A stretch of DNA of 64,000 nt from Gammaproteobacteria bacterium (GTDB lineage Bacteria; Pseudomonadota; Gammaproteobacteria; Tenderiales; Tenderiaceae): assembly GCA_016200485.1 (NCBI GenBank), contig JACQEP010000007.1:152120-216119 (forward strand). The letters are read 5' to 3'. The notes under the pieces were generated by a model that was given only the letters and a program-made list of their open reading frames with translations, was not told where the DNA came from and searched no databases. This document shows, in pieces, positions 26,732 through 34,661 of the stretch (position 1 is its first letter; each line of letters begins with the position of its first letter). Both the position numbers and the translations under genes were made by a program.

Positions 26732-26741
26732 ATGAGATTCT

Positions 26742-27782
26742 CTATGTGTTGGAAGCTGCGCGGCGAATTATTTTTAAAACTTCAGTGTTGGCATTGATGT
26801 GTGTTAGCTCAATGTCAGCGTGAGCGTTTTTGAAAACCCGAAACACCTCGTCGGCAAAGGCTTGGCCGATGGAGTCCACGCCTTCGAAGTCCAATACCAC
26901 ACGCTTGAATCGCTCCACTCTGCTTAATATGCGTTTGGCTTCAGAGCGGGAGACGAGTTGTTCGCCCTCGTAAAGAGCGAGTCTCACCGGTACGATTGTT
27001 TTATCGAAATGATAGTCATCAGGGCCACTGCTGAATTCATCAAATATTGTTTTCAGGTTCTTTTCGCTGCCTGTGGATATCTCCATAATAACTTCGGTGC
27101 CCTTCGTCAATTTTTCTTTGTGCAACAGATAATCTTGGTCGTGGTGATCATCATGGGTAAATGCCAAATCACCCGAGAGAATAAAGAAAGTGTCGAAGGC
27201 TCTTGAGGTAAAGAAGATGCCTTCGCCGGTGTGATTGACAGGATCGGTGGTCAGCTTGCCCTTGCTCAGCTCCAGCAGTGACTCGCGAGGGTCGGGAAGA
27301 TGTAACAATCTGGCGATGCGGAGAAATATCCCTTCGCCGTCGTCCGCGATCATGATGGAAACCTGGGATTCTGTGCGCTCGGCGTTGACGGTGATTGTGC
27401 TGCCTTCGGAGTGGTCGATGGCGTTGTTGAATATCTCCGTGAAACCATAATGACAGATGTCCTCGATATTTTTTGGCAGGCCATTGAATACAAAATAAAA
27501 GTCACGGCGGTAGGCGGTGGATTCATCGATGGCGCGAATATCGTAAGTTGCGGTGTGCCAGCGATGTGGGCCAAGCGAGTACTTGCGGGCACGAGTGCTG
27601 CCCTCGGCGCTCAGATAGCGGTGTTTGACCAGATGGCTAAGGTGGCCATGCACGGCCTGACGGCTGATGCCAAACAGGGCGGTCGCGGACTGAAGATAAT
27701 CCAGCCGTCCGGACTTGATGGCTTCCAACAAAAACAGGCGTACAGCCGTCGCTTTTTGGGTTTTAGCTAAAGGTGAGTACAT
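26742..27782 (-). CDS. HTH - ATPase (HATPase_c) - STAS-like (DUF4325) regulator
   Basis: 346 residues in three parts. Residues about 10-70 form a winged-helix/HTH ([20 protein letters not shown]). About 85-215 resemble a GHKL ATPase: N-box [14 protein letters not shown], then [10 protein letters not shown] and [15 protein letters not shown]. About 255-340 form a STAS-like DUF4325 domain ([30 protein letters not shown]). This combines a DNA binder with an anti-sigma-like kinase and its STAS-type partner in one chain. No membrane segment. Three phased direct repeats end 7 bp before its start codon, which suggests autoregulation. The signal is unknown. Confidence 0.75.
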   Translation of the reverse strand: MYSPLAKTQKATAVRLFLLEAIKSGRLDYLQSATALFGISRQAVHGHLSHLVKHRYLSAEGSTRARKYSLGPHRWHTATYDIRAIDESTAYRRDFYFVFNGLPKNIEDICHYGFTEIFNNAIDHSEGSTITVNAERTESQVSIMIADDGEGIFLRIARLLHLPDPRESLLELSKGKLTTDPVNHTGEGIFFTSRAFDTFFILSGDLAFTHDDHHDQDYLLHKEKLTKGTEVIMEISTGSEKNLKTIFDEFSSGPDDYHFDKTIVPVRLALYEGEQLVSRSEAKRILSRVERFKRVVLDFEGVDSIGQAFADEVFRVFKNAHADIELTHINANTEVLKIIRRAASNT

Positions 27783-27788
27783 GGCCTG

Positions 27789-27857
27789 ATTGTAAAGTTT
27801 TTGCCGGAGGTGGGAGTGGTATTGTAAAGTTTTTTGTTAGTTATTGTAAAGTTTTTG
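27789..27857 (-). promoter_or_regulatory. Three direct repeats ATTGTAAAGTTTTT, probable operator array
   Basis: The 14-mer ATTGTAAAGTTTTT occurs at 27789, 27821 and 27843 in the same orientation. Start-to-start distances are 32 and 22 bp, about three and two helical turns. They lie between the start codon and the presumed promoter of the HTH-ATPase-STAS gene. Confidence 0.75.
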
Positions 27858-28022
27858 GGTGCCGGGCCCGTCCCATGCCCCTTCTGGCCAAGGGTTTACC
27901 GTTTCAACTTCGCAACGCCGCCGCTATGGCCCATCAATAAGGGTCCCGATCCTGAGGCCCCGCTATCTGGTCTATAGGTTCCGAGCGTAAATACAGTGAC
28001 AACATTCGGCGCAATGCGCTTC

Positions 28023-28121
28023 GAGACTGTGAAAGTATTCAATTTTCTGGCTATACAAGCACGAAAAATCAAATGGTTACAAACCAAAAACTGTCGTTTT
28101 TACCAATACTTTCACAGTCTC
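28023..28121. mobile_element. 99-bp MITE-like element, 3-bp target duplication
   Basis: Terminal inverted repeats GAGACTGTGAAAGTATT (17 bp, perfect) enclose an A+T-rich non-coding centre. TTC is duplicated on both flanks (28020-28022, 28122-28124). Removing element and duplicate restores a hairpin (GGCGCAAT...ATTGGCGCC), so it landed in the loop of a palindrome. Confidence 0.7.
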
Positions 28122-28160
28122 TTCGCTATTGGCGCCCTACCATTTCACTGCCATTGCACC

Positions 28161-28607
28161 TTACGCGTGTTTTCCACACTGAACTTCGGCGGCAAGACGC
28201 TCAAGGTTCTGCTCGTTGGCGGAGGCCACGAACTCGGCTATGCGCTGGTAGTGCTCAACAGTGTCAAAGGTCTGACGCCACTTCACCTCGGTGCCGCTAG
28301 CCTTTGGTTGGAGCTCGATGGTCAGTATGAAGTGATGTCCGGACAGGTGCTCGATCTCGAAGATATTGTCGGCTTCGATGCGGGTGAAGCGGCTCTCATT
28401 CGGATAGTCCTTACCATCCGGCCCGTGCATTGTTAGAAGCCACTTTCCGCCGGGACAAAAGTCGAACTGGTGAATCGAGTTGGTGAAGCCTGCTGGCCCC
28501 CACCATCTGGCAACGCGAGCAGGATCACTCATCGCAGCAAAGACCTCGGAAGGGCTAGCTGAGAGCAACTTACTTCTGGAGTCTGAGCGGTTCTTCAATG
28601 GTTCCAT
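28161..28607 (-). CDS. SRPBCC/AHSA1 (START-like) domain protein
   Basis: 148 residues. SASPSEVFAAMSDPARVARW and the following WGPAGFTN are the standard opening of the AHSA1-type SRPBCC fold, and a C-terminal helix (YQRIAEFVASANEQNLERLA) closes it. These proteins bind hydrophobic ligands or help Hsp90-type clients; no ligand can be named. It is the first of several short minus-strand genes separated by attC-like palindromes and is likely a mobile gene cassette. Confidence 0.8.
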   Translation of the reverse strand: MEPLKNRSDSRSKLLSASPSEVFAAMSDPARVARWWGPAGFTNSIHQFDFCPGGKWLLTMHGPDGKDYPNESRFTRIEADNIFEIEHLSGHHFILTIELQPKASGTEVKWRQTFDTVEHYQRIAEFVASANEQNLERLAAEVQCGKHA

Positions 28608-28640
28608 CTGATGCCTCTCGTGGCTGCTGTGGGTCGTGTC

Positions 28641-28834
28641 GCCTAACGAGGCTGTAGAAAACTGTTTTTGCGAAATTCATAAAAAATTCAGCCTCCTCAG
28701 AAGCGCTGTACTCAACGATCTCATGTTAAACAATGGTTTTGGCATCCCTAAAATCACAAAAAATTCGGTTTCTTGGAGTTTTTCTACAGCCTCAACGCCG
28801 GAGTTCAGCGTCCCTTGGAGCGCGTTGTTAGCGC
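28641..28834 (-). repeat. attC-like site interrupted by a MITE
   Basis: On the minus strand the site opens with GCTAACAACGCGCTCC and, after removing the 146-bp insert plus one AAC copy, ends CTGAACTCCGGCGTTAGGC, with GTTAGGC fitting the GTTRRRY core. Reconstructed length is about 45 bp, short for attC. It follows the RibD/DHFR-like gene and precedes the SRPBCC gene. Confidence 0.5.
28648..28793. mobile_element. 146-bp MITE-like element in attC-like site
   Basis: Ends are GAGGCTGTAGAAAA in inverted orientation. AAC is repeated immediately outside both ends (28645-28647, 28794-28796). There is no coding capacity. The ends share 9 of 14 positions with those of the element at 28023 and nearly match GACGCTGTAGAAAA at 63867. 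An IS5-like parent is my guess. Confidence 0.7.
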
Positions 28835-28856
28835 GCACAGTTTGTAGACAGCATAT

Positions 28857-29525
28857 TCACGTCGCATCTGTAGCCATCTTGGCGCGCCGGGTCAATTCTT
28901 TCGCGCTTGGCTCGGCCTGGCTAAGCGAGCCAAGCTGAATATCTCCAGCTGGAACATAGGTGCTCATCACAACGCCAGTTGTTGAAACCTTCGAAGCCAC
29001 GAGCCGCAGTGCACATGGCCTTGCACCATTTCCAAACAATCGCTTTCCACGGCCAAGAACTACCGGGTACGTCCATACGTTGTATTCGTCAATGAGCGAT
29101 GCGGCGTGTAGCGTCTGAATCAGATTGCCGCTGCCGATGATTTGAAGGTCGTGTCCGGGCTGAACTTTGAGCGCGGTTATGGCTGAAACGATGTCACCGC
29201 CAAGTACCGACGAATTGTTCCATTGCAATGACTTCAAAGTGCGGGACGCCACATGCTTTTTTGCCGCAGTGAGCGTCCTCGCAATCGGGTCATCCTCTGG
29301 TTGGTAAGGCCAATATGCCTCGAATATTTCGTAGGTTTTACGACCGAGTACAAGCTCTCGATCTTTACCATCGAAACCTGACGCAGAAAGATCCATCCCT
29401 GCGTCCCCGAAAGCGAACAACCAACCACCTAACGTGAAATTTCCGGTTGGATCTTCGGTCGGTCCTCCTGGTGCCTGCATGACACCGTCCAGTGATGTAA
29501 ATGTGGACGCAATGAGTTTCCTCAT
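28857..29525 (-). CDS. RibD/dihydrofolate reductase-like family protein
   Basis: ATG 29525, preceded by AGGAGAG, gives 222 residues. The fold is shown by LIASTFTSLDGVMQAPGGP at the N-terminus, ELVLGRKTYEIFEAYWPYQP near 63, and DLQIIGSGNLIQTL with YPVVLGRGKRLF in the C-terminal half. Such DHFR/RibD-C proteins bind NADPH; the substrate is unknown and it should not be read as a trimethoprim-resistance enzyme. It starts about 31 bp after an attC-like site and ends at another, as expected of a gene cassette. Confidence 0.82.
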   Translation of the reverse strand: MRKLIASTFTSLDGVMQAPGGPTEDPTGNFTLGGWLFAFGDAGMDLSASGFDGKDRELVLGRKTYEIFEAYWPYQPEDDPIARTLTAAKKHVASRTLKSLQWNNSSVLGGDIVSAITALKVQPGHDLQIIGSGNLIQTLHAASLIDEYNVWTYPVVLGRGKRLFGNGARPCALRLVASKVSTTGVVMSTYVPAGDIQLGSLSQAEPSAKELTRRAKMATDAT

Positions 29526-29555
29526 ATAACTCTCCTGCGATTGCATGACATTGTG

Positions 29556-29610
29556 CGCGCTAACGCAATGCTCGGCAGGCGAAGCTCCGCTGGAGCGGAG
29601 GGTTAAGTAA
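29556..29610 (-). repeat. attC-like palindrome
   Basis: Minus strand: ACTTAAC (fits RYYYAAC) ... a CTCCGCTCCAGCGGAG hairpin ... GCGTTAGCGC. The outer cores pair, and the next gene begins about 30 bp further. The right core deviates from GTTRRRY at one position. Confidence 0.5.
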
Positions 29611-29753
29611 GTTTTCGATATTAACGGAGTCTAGCCCCATGATTACAATAGTTGTGGCGCCGTACAACGCCGCAAGCGCGGAATCCAACAGCACGCTTTG
29701 ACAGCGGTGCTCACTATCCGCGGCGATATCGCGCCGCTTGTCGACCTGGCTTG

Positions 29754-30197
29754 TCAGTTGCTAGTGGATTTGGCGACGAACTTGATATGAAAAGGGTCCT
29801 TCGGTGGACCGATAATGGGCCCCTCCAATTGGCACGGATGTGCGTTCCCCTCACTGTCCGTGCAACTTCCGCTGCACGATGCATGCTCTGGGTTGTCGTT
29901 CTCTGTCTTGCACGAACTAGTCGTCGCACCAATGCAACCGCAGGCCATGAAGCCGCCGATGCCTCCGTTCTGTTTCAGCAGCACAAAACCATTGTTCTGC
30001 CCGCCAGCACCCTCGACTACCTGGATTTTCACACCGGAAGCCAACCTCAATTCGTTCGGTCCGACCACTTCATAGTCGGGCGTCTTTGTACCAACCTCCA
30101 CCGGAGCCATCACCACCTCGGTCATGGTCGGTGAAGATTGCTTGGCACAGCCGCCAAGAGCACCCAGTATTACCGCCATCGCCACAAGCTTTTTCAA
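29754..30197 (-). CDS. Cysteine-rich lipoprotein, family not recognised
   Basis: 147 residues with a lipoprotein signal (MKKLVAMAVILGALGGCAK, lipobox LGGC). The middle of the mature part is Gly-rich and then Cys-rich: MACGCIGATTSSC followed by HASCSGSCTDSEGNAHPC, six cysteines in about 40 residues with His between. That would suit disulfides or metal binding. I do not know the family. It sits between two attC-like sites and is a probable gene cassette. Confidence 0.65.
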   Translation of the reverse strand: MKKLVAMAVILGALGGCAKQSSPTMTEVVMAPVEVGTKTPDYEVVGPNELRLASGVKIQVVEGAGGQNNGFVLLKQNGGIGGFMACGCIGATTSSCKTENDNPEHASCSGSCTDSEGNAHPCQLEGPIIGPPKDPFHIKFVAKSTSN

Positions 30198-30348
30198 GTT
30201 GGTGTCCTCCGATTTTACTCTGCAATACGATCCTGTTCTCTAGGAAGATAGTCTTCCTTTTCATTAAGTCAACGAGTGATAACAGGGCAGCCCAATCGTC
30301 CCGTATTATTTTTCCAGCTTTTGCTACTTTTCCCAGTATCTGTTCCGC

Positions 30349-30438
30349 GCATAACGTCGCAAATTCAGCCGACCCAAGACCGCAGAGCGACGATAGGAGC
30401 GGCGCGGTCTTGGGTCGGCTGAATTTGCCTTGTTATGT
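30349..30438 (-). repeat. attC-like site with a perfect 25-bp stem
   Basis: Positions 30359-30383 and 30404-30428 are perfect inverted copies (25 bp) around a 20-nt loop. On the minus strand ACATAACAAG precedes the stem and GACGTTATGCGC follows it, so ATAAC/GTTAT cores pair around an unpaired AAG/GAC spacer. This is attC architecture, but it lacks the usual extrahelical bases. Confidence 0.65.
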
Positions 30439-30447
30439 TGCAATTTT

Positions 30448-30882
30448 CTACCACTGTTCTTTCCCGACTAGAATAACGTCCAGTTCCTTTAGTAAGTCTT
30501 CACCGCTTTCATCTAAGTGGTTTTTTCTCATTGATGAGCATAGTTTCACGAATATTTCCGAATTTTCTTTAGAACTCATATTGGCTCCAGCCTCTTCAAA
30601 TCTTGCTAATGCCAAAATGACTTCTTTTGAACCATAAACACAAATTCTACTCTTTGCATTAGCTGCTCTAGAAAAGAGCCGTGCCAATTCACTTTTATTA
30701 CTTCTATCCACATGCACGCTTTGCGAAATACACTCAAGGTAGTCAACATATGCATTGGTTTTTGATACCAAAGCTTGTTTCTTATTTTCTGACTTTTTAG
30801 CGTGGTAACTCTGGATTTAAGCGCCAACGACTATACCAATGATTGGAAAAATTGATGTCAATATGCTTAATGATTCGCTCAC
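30448..30882 (-). pseudogene. Small membrane-anchored hypothetical gene with one in-frame stop
   Basis: A frame from GTG 30882 encodes a short helix-forming membrane segment (SLSILTSIFPIIGIVVGA), meets TAA at 30817-30819, and continues in the same frame with IQSYHAKKSENKKQALVSKT and a helical domain to 30448. The architecture, one N-terminal membrane helix followed by a basic juxtamembrane stretch and a helical cytoplasmic part, is common among small cassette-borne proteins, so I read the stop as a nonsense mutation. A shortened product could start at TTG 30771 (107 aa). A+T-rich relative to neighbours. Function unknown. Confidence 0.5.
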
Positions 30883-31158
30883 GGTGATTAACTCATTTTT
30901 GCAACATAACAGTGTAATAGATAGATTCCGGAATATTGGAATAGACGGAATCCGTCTATTATGGTTACTGGTGCTGGCTTAGTGCCCATACTTTCCCTGG
31001 TAGTTGCCCTCATATGGCCATCTGAAATCCCATATTCCGTTAATTGTAATCAACAGCTTAGAGAATCCGATCGCGCGCCGTCAAGCTGTTAGGGGGTGGC
31101 TGTGGACTTTTAAAACGGGTGTAAGTTGGCCAATGCTATACGGAACGATCGTGAAGGG
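30883..31158. other. Non-coding accessory DNA with palindromes
   Basis: CTGTTATGTTGC on the minus strand near 30905 resembles the right half of an attC and would be the boundary of the previous cassette. AATAGACGGA-A-TCCGTCTATT (30940-30960) is a perfect palindrome. AACAGCTT (31052) and AAGCTGTT (31083) flank a possible further degenerate attC. No gene. Confidence 0.4.
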
Positions 31159-31191
31159 GGCTGCCAAAGCCCTAAGCGAGCTTTGGCAGCC
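31159..31191 (-). terminator. Hairpin after tex
   Basis: GGCTGCCAAAGC and GCTTTGGCAGCC form a perfect 12-bp stem with a 9-nt loop, 10 bp beyond the tex stop. In the tex direction it is followed by CCCCTTC rather than a T-run, so termination strength is uncertain. Confidence 0.6.
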
Positions 31192-31200
31192 AGTTCTATG

Positions 31201-33486
31201 TCAACGTTTCAACTTCGCAAATGCCGCTGCCATCGCCGACTCCGGCGCAGTAGCGGGCTTCACCTGTTTGGGCACTGGTTTACCCGCAGGGCGGGCTCCG
31301 CCCAAAGATTCGGCGCGTGGTTCGCTGACTTCTTTTTTCATGCTTAAACCGACTCGCCGCCGTTGCAGATCAACTTCCATCACGCGTACTTTGACTACGT
31401 CACCCGCTTTAACTACTTCGTGCGGGTCTTTGACGAATTTGTCGGCGATTTCGGAGATGTGTACTAAACCATCCTGATGCACACCGATATCGACAAAGGC
31501 GCCGAAGTTGGTGACGTTGGTGACGACGCCTTCGAGCATCATGCCGGGTTTGAGATCCTTGAGATCTTCGATGCCTTCCTTGAAGGTGGCGGTGGTGAAT
31601 TCGGGGCGCGGGTCGCGGCCCGGTTTGTCGAGTTCGTTGAGGATGTCGCGCACCGTCGGTTCGCCGAATTTTTCATCGGTGAATTTTTTCGGATCGAGTT
31701 TTTTCAAAAAGCTGCTGTCGCCGATCAGCCCGCGCAGATCGCGGTTCGATTGCTCGGCGATGCGTTGCACGACGGGATACGCTTCCGGATGCACAGCGGA
31801 AGCATCGAGCGGATTTTTGCCGTTCATGATGCGCAAGAAACCGGCGGCTTGTTCGAAGGCCTTGGGGCCGAGGCGTGACACTTTGAGTAATTGCTGGCGA
31901 TCGCTGAAGGCACCGTTTTGGCTGCGATAATCGACGATGTTCTGCGCCAAGGTGCTGTTAAGTCCGGCGATGCGCGCCAGCAGCGCAACAGATGCAGTAT
32001 TCACATCAACGCCCACCGCATTGACGCAATCTTCAACTACGGCTTCCAGTGAGCGTGCGAGCTGTGTTTGATTGACGTCATGTTGATATTGGCCGACGCC
32101 GATGGATTTTGGATCGATCTTCACCAGTTCTGCCAGCGGGTCTTGCAGACGGCGGGCGATGGAAACGGCGCCGCGCAGCGTAACATCGAGATCCGGAAAT
32201 TCACGTGCTGCGAGCTCAGAGGCGGAATAAACAGAAGCACCCGCTTCGGAGACCATGATCTTGGTCAGTTTCAGTTCCGGATGCAGTTTCATTAAATCAG
32301 CCGCGAGTTTGTCGGTCTCGCGCGAGGCGGTGCCGTTGCCGATGCTGATCAGATCGACATTATGTTTTTTCGCCAGCAAGGCCAGCATGTGGATCGATTG
32401 ATCCCACATGTTTTTCGGCGCGTGCGGGTAGATCGCTGTCGTGTCGAGCACCTTGCCGGTGTTGTCGACAACGGCGACTTTAACGCCGGTACGCAAGCCA
32501 GGATCGAGGCCCATCGTCGCACGCGGGCCAGCAGGTGCGGCGAGCAACAAATCTTTCAGGTTACGAGCAAAGACGCTGATCGCTTCAGTCTCGCCCTGCT
32601 CGCGCAATTGGCGCTTGAGTTCCATGTCGATGTGCATGGAAAGTTTCACGCGCCAGGTCCAGCGTACGGTTTCTGCCAGCCAGCGATCGGCAGCGCGACC
32701 TTTGTCCTGAATGCCAAAACGTTCGGCGATCATTACTTCGCCGACACTGCTTTGTGCTTCCGGCGCATCAATTTCCAGGGTCATATTTAATATGCCCTCA
32801 GTGCGGCCGCGGAACATGGCCAGTGCGCGGTGCGAGGGAACGTTTTTGATCGGTTCGCGCTTGTCGAAATAATCGGAAAATTTCGCGCCTTCTTGTTCCT
32901 TGCCCGAAACAACACTGGAATACAATTTGCCGTGTTCCCAGGCGTAGTTGCGCAGGCGGCCGACGAGTTCGGCGTCTTCGGCGAAACGCTCCATCAGAAT
33001 TTGGCGTGCGCCATCGAGCGCTGCGGTGGCATCGGCCACGCCTTTATCGGCATCGATATAGCTGGCAGCGCTGGCCTGCGGGTCCAGCGTCGGATCATTA
33101 AGCAGGGCATCGGCCAGCGGCTCCAGTCCGGCCTCGCGCGCGATCTGAGCCTTGGTGCGGCGCTTAGGCATGTAGGGCCGGTACAGGTCTTCGAGCCGAG
33201 TCTTGGTGTCGGCGGTCAGGATGTCGGCCTTGAGGGTGGGGGTCAGCTTGCCCTGTTCCTCGATCGATTTGAGCACGGTAGCGCGGCGCTCTTCCAGCTC
33301 CCGCAGGTAACCCAGGCGTTCATGCAGGGTACGGAGCTGGGTGTCATCCAGGCCGCCGGTGACTTCCTTGCGATAACGGGCGACGAACGGGACGGTCGCA
33401 CCCTCGTCCAGCAGCTGGACTGTGGCAATCACCTGGGCTTCGCGCACGCCGAGTTCTCCGGCGATCCGTTGTTCAATGCTGAGCAT
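31201..33486 (-). CDS. tex: Tex, S1 RNA-binding transcription accessory protein
   Basis: 761 residues, normal for Tex. The N-terminal region begins [20 protein letters not shown] with [17 protein letters not shown]. The YqgF/RNase H-like core follows ([20 protein letters not shown]), then a tandem helix-hairpin-helix part ([19 protein letters not shown]) and a C-terminal S1 domain ([38 protein letters not shown]). Tex binds nucleic acid and affects transcription and stress tolerance. Its last 15 bases before the stop recur exactly at 27901-27915, at the far edge of the cassette region. Confidence 0.95.
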   Translation of the reverse strand: MLSIEQRIAGELGVREAQVIATVQLLDEGATVPFVARYRKEVTGGLDDTQLRTLHERLGYLRELEERRATVLKSIEEQGKLTPTLKADILTADTKTRLEDLYRPYMPKRRTKAQIAREAGLEPLADALLNDPTLDPQASAASYIDADKGVADATAALDGARQILMERFAEDAELVGRLRNYAWEHGKLYSSVVSGKEQEGAKFSDYFDKREPIKNVPSHRALAMFRGRTEGILNMTLEIDAPEAQSSVGEVMIAERFGIQDKGRAADRWLAETVRWTWRVKLSMHIDMELKRQLREQGETEAISVFARNLKDLLLAAPAGPRATMGLDPGLRTGVKVAVVDNTGKVLDTTAIYPHAPKNMWDQSIHMLALLAKKHNVDLISIGNGTASRETDKLAADLMKLHPELKLTKIMVSEAGASVYSASELAAREFPDLDVTLRGAVSIARRLQDPLAELVKIDPKSIGVGQYQHDVNQTQLARSLEAVVEDCVNAVGVDVNTASVALLARIAGLNSTLAQNIVDYRSQNGAFSDRQQLLKVSRLGPKAFEQAAGFLRIMNGKNPLDASAVHPEAYPVVQRIAEQSNRDLRGLIGDSSFLKKLDPKKFTDEKFGEPTVRDILNELDKPGRDPRPEFTTATFKEGIEDLKDLKPGMMLEGVVTNVTNFGAFVDIGVHQDGLVHISEIADKFVKDPHEVVKAGDVVKVRVMEVDLQRRRVGLSMKKEVSEPRAESLGGARPAGKPVPKQVKPATAPESAMAAAFAKLKR

Positions 33487-33611
33487 GCTAAATATCCTTA
33501 TTTTACAGATAGTTGTGTTGTGGCTGAGGGTTCTTGCTTACAGGCATTATACCGGAGGCTGGGATGACCACCAGGCCTCAAATACTCGCTATGTAGACCA
33601 TTTCACTATTC

Positions 33612-33627
33612 CGTGATGTAGGTCACA
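33612..33627 (+). promoter_or_regulatory. CRP/FNR-family-like dyad
   Basis: CGTGA-TGTAGG-TCACA matches TGTGA-N6-TCACA at 9 of 10 positions, 65 bp before the first micro-protein gene. A TATAAA follows at 33635. A regulator of the CRP/FNR superfamily is the natural candidate. Confidence 0.45.
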
Positions 33628-33691
33628 GTTCTTGTATAAAAGATATGGTCTTATGAACGTGGACCAATAAAGTAACCTAAGGAGGTTAGCC

Positions 33692-33823
33692 ATGGATCCC
33701 CAAGATATTTCTTTCTTATCAGTTCTGATCGCTTGCCTGGTTCCGGTTGTAATTGCTGTTCTCGCTGTGATGGCTGACGAGCATGATGCCCAACACGGAG
33801 GCTGGCATAAGAAACACATTTAG
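33692..33823 (+). CDS. Single-span micro-protein, GWHxKHI family (copy 1)
   Basis: 43 residues, ATG 33692, with a perfect AAGGAGGT seven bases upstream. One membrane helix (FLSVLIACLVPVVIAVLAVM, about residues 8-27) follows a short acidic N-terminus; the C-terminus is polar and His-rich, ending HGGWHKKHI. It aligns without gaps to the 41-residue product at 34662, with 21 of 41 identical positions, including LVPV, DE and GWHxKHI. It has its own terminator and a CRP/FNR-like site upstream. I do not recognise the family. His/Trp near the membrane face could bind a metal or heme, or contact a respiratory complex, but this is speculation. Confidence 0.75.
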   Translation: MDPQDISFLSVLIACLVPVVIAVLAVMADEHDAQHGGWHKKHI

Positions 33824-33847
33824 CAAACAGCTAAATCGTTTGAAAAC

Positions 33848-33887
33848 AGGCCTTAGGCGCGGGTAGTCGCCTGAGGCCTTGTCTTTT
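33848..33887 (+). terminator. Intrinsic terminator after micro-protein 1
   Basis: AGGCCTTAGGCG and CGCCTGAGGCCT form a 12-bp stem with one G-T pair and an 8-nt loop, followed by TGTCTTTT. Confidence 0.8.
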
Positions 33888-33892
33888 CTGCG

Positions 33893-33937
33893 CTAAGAAA
33901 TTCCCCCTGTAGCCTGTAAGCCCGCATGAGGCGAATG
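33893..33937 (-). pseudogene. Remnant of lipA 3' end
   Basis: On the minus strand these 15 codons read HSPHAGLQATGGIS-stop, resembling the true LipA end [18 protein letters not shown] at 34847. The bases after the stop are also alike (CGCTAAG in both), and the remnant stands in the same position relative to micro-protein 1 as lipA does to micro-protein 2. Upstream similarity is lost at once. Confidence 0.45.
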
Positions 33938-34012
33938 TCCTTATTCCATTTCGTTTTGTCGAAATGCATCACCTGGCGTTGATGTGTAAGATAGTCGCGA
34001 TAGAGGTGAATC

Positions 34013-34543
34013 ATGTCCCGTAAACCATCCACCAACAAGCCAGGCGTTCAACGCCGGCGTTTGGAACAGCTGGCCAGTGAATTCCAGAAGCAGTATGTCA
34101 TTCCCCATTGTGCGTCGTGCTCACGACCGTGCTGCATGTTGACCGATGTGGTGCTCGAATTTGAATGGCCACATTTTGTGTCGATTTATAATATTGCTGC
34201 GTCGCAGCGCGAATTTGACAAGACATTGCGTGATGGCAGTGGTCCGCAATATGTGCGCAAGATGGATGGCATCTACTATACGCACGGCTCACCATGTCCT
34301 GGTTATGATCAGCAGGCAAAAACATGCAAGCTGTATGGCAGTGATCTCAAGCCTGAGAATTGCAGTGATTTTCCGGTGTATCGTGATGGCGATGTTTTAA
34401 TTGCCGATACGCGCTGTGAAGCGGTGGATATCACCGATTTGTTGCGCTATTTACGACAAGCGCTACCAGATTTTGAAATGCGCAATGTGCCTGATGAAGA
34501 GTTTCCGGTGATTAACCGAATTAGCTTTCGCACCAAACGGTAA
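34013..34543 (+). CDS. YkgJ-type cysteine-cluster protein
   Basis: 176 residues. Cysteine motifs CASCSRPCC (about 32-40), CPGYDQQAKTC (about 92-102), ENCSDFP (about 115) and TRCEAVD (about 133) match the zinc- or Fe-S-type cluster of the YkgJ family (formerly UPF0153). There is no signal peptide or membrane helix. The function of YkgJ-like proteins is not established. It lies between the two micro-protein genes and so may be linked to them. Confidence 0.78.
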   Translation: MSRKPSTNKPGVQRRRLEQLASEFQKQYVIPHCASCSRPCCMLTDVVLEFEWPHFVSIYNIAASQREFDKTLRDGSGPQYVRKMDGIYYTHGSPCPGYDQQAKTCKLYGSDLKPENCSDFPVYRDGDVLIADTRCEAVDITDLLRYLRQALPDFEMRNVPDEEFPVINRISFRTKR

Positions 34544-34604
34544 ATTGATGTGAGTGAGTAATATGCGCATGATATTTTCTGAGTGCAATACTCAACTAAT
34601 GGTC

Positions 34605-34610
34605 TATAAT
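34605..34610 (+). promoter_or_regulatory. -10 element before micro-protein 2
   Basis: TATAAT 52 bp before the second micro-protein gene. No good -35 hexamer is seen at 16-18 bp, which would fit an activator-dependent promoter. Confidence 0.4.
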
Positions 34611-34661
34611 CATATTAAGAAGGAGGCAGAAGATCCACAACGAACCGATAGGAGGTGTGCC

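Noticed and set aside
27896..28087. 63-codon minus-strand frame ending ...GVAKLKR
   Set aside because: Its tail resembles the tex end, but the rest has no family features and its start lies within the 99-bp MITE; kept only as context for the 15-bp repeat.
30340..30440. Large perfect hairpin read as an ordinary intrinsic terminator
   Set aside because: No T-run on either side, and attC-like cores flank it symmetrically.
32830..33567. Long plus-strand open frame of 245 codons opposite tex
   Set aside because: It is antisense to conserved tex codons, has no ribosome site and no recognisable domain; a codon-bias shadow.
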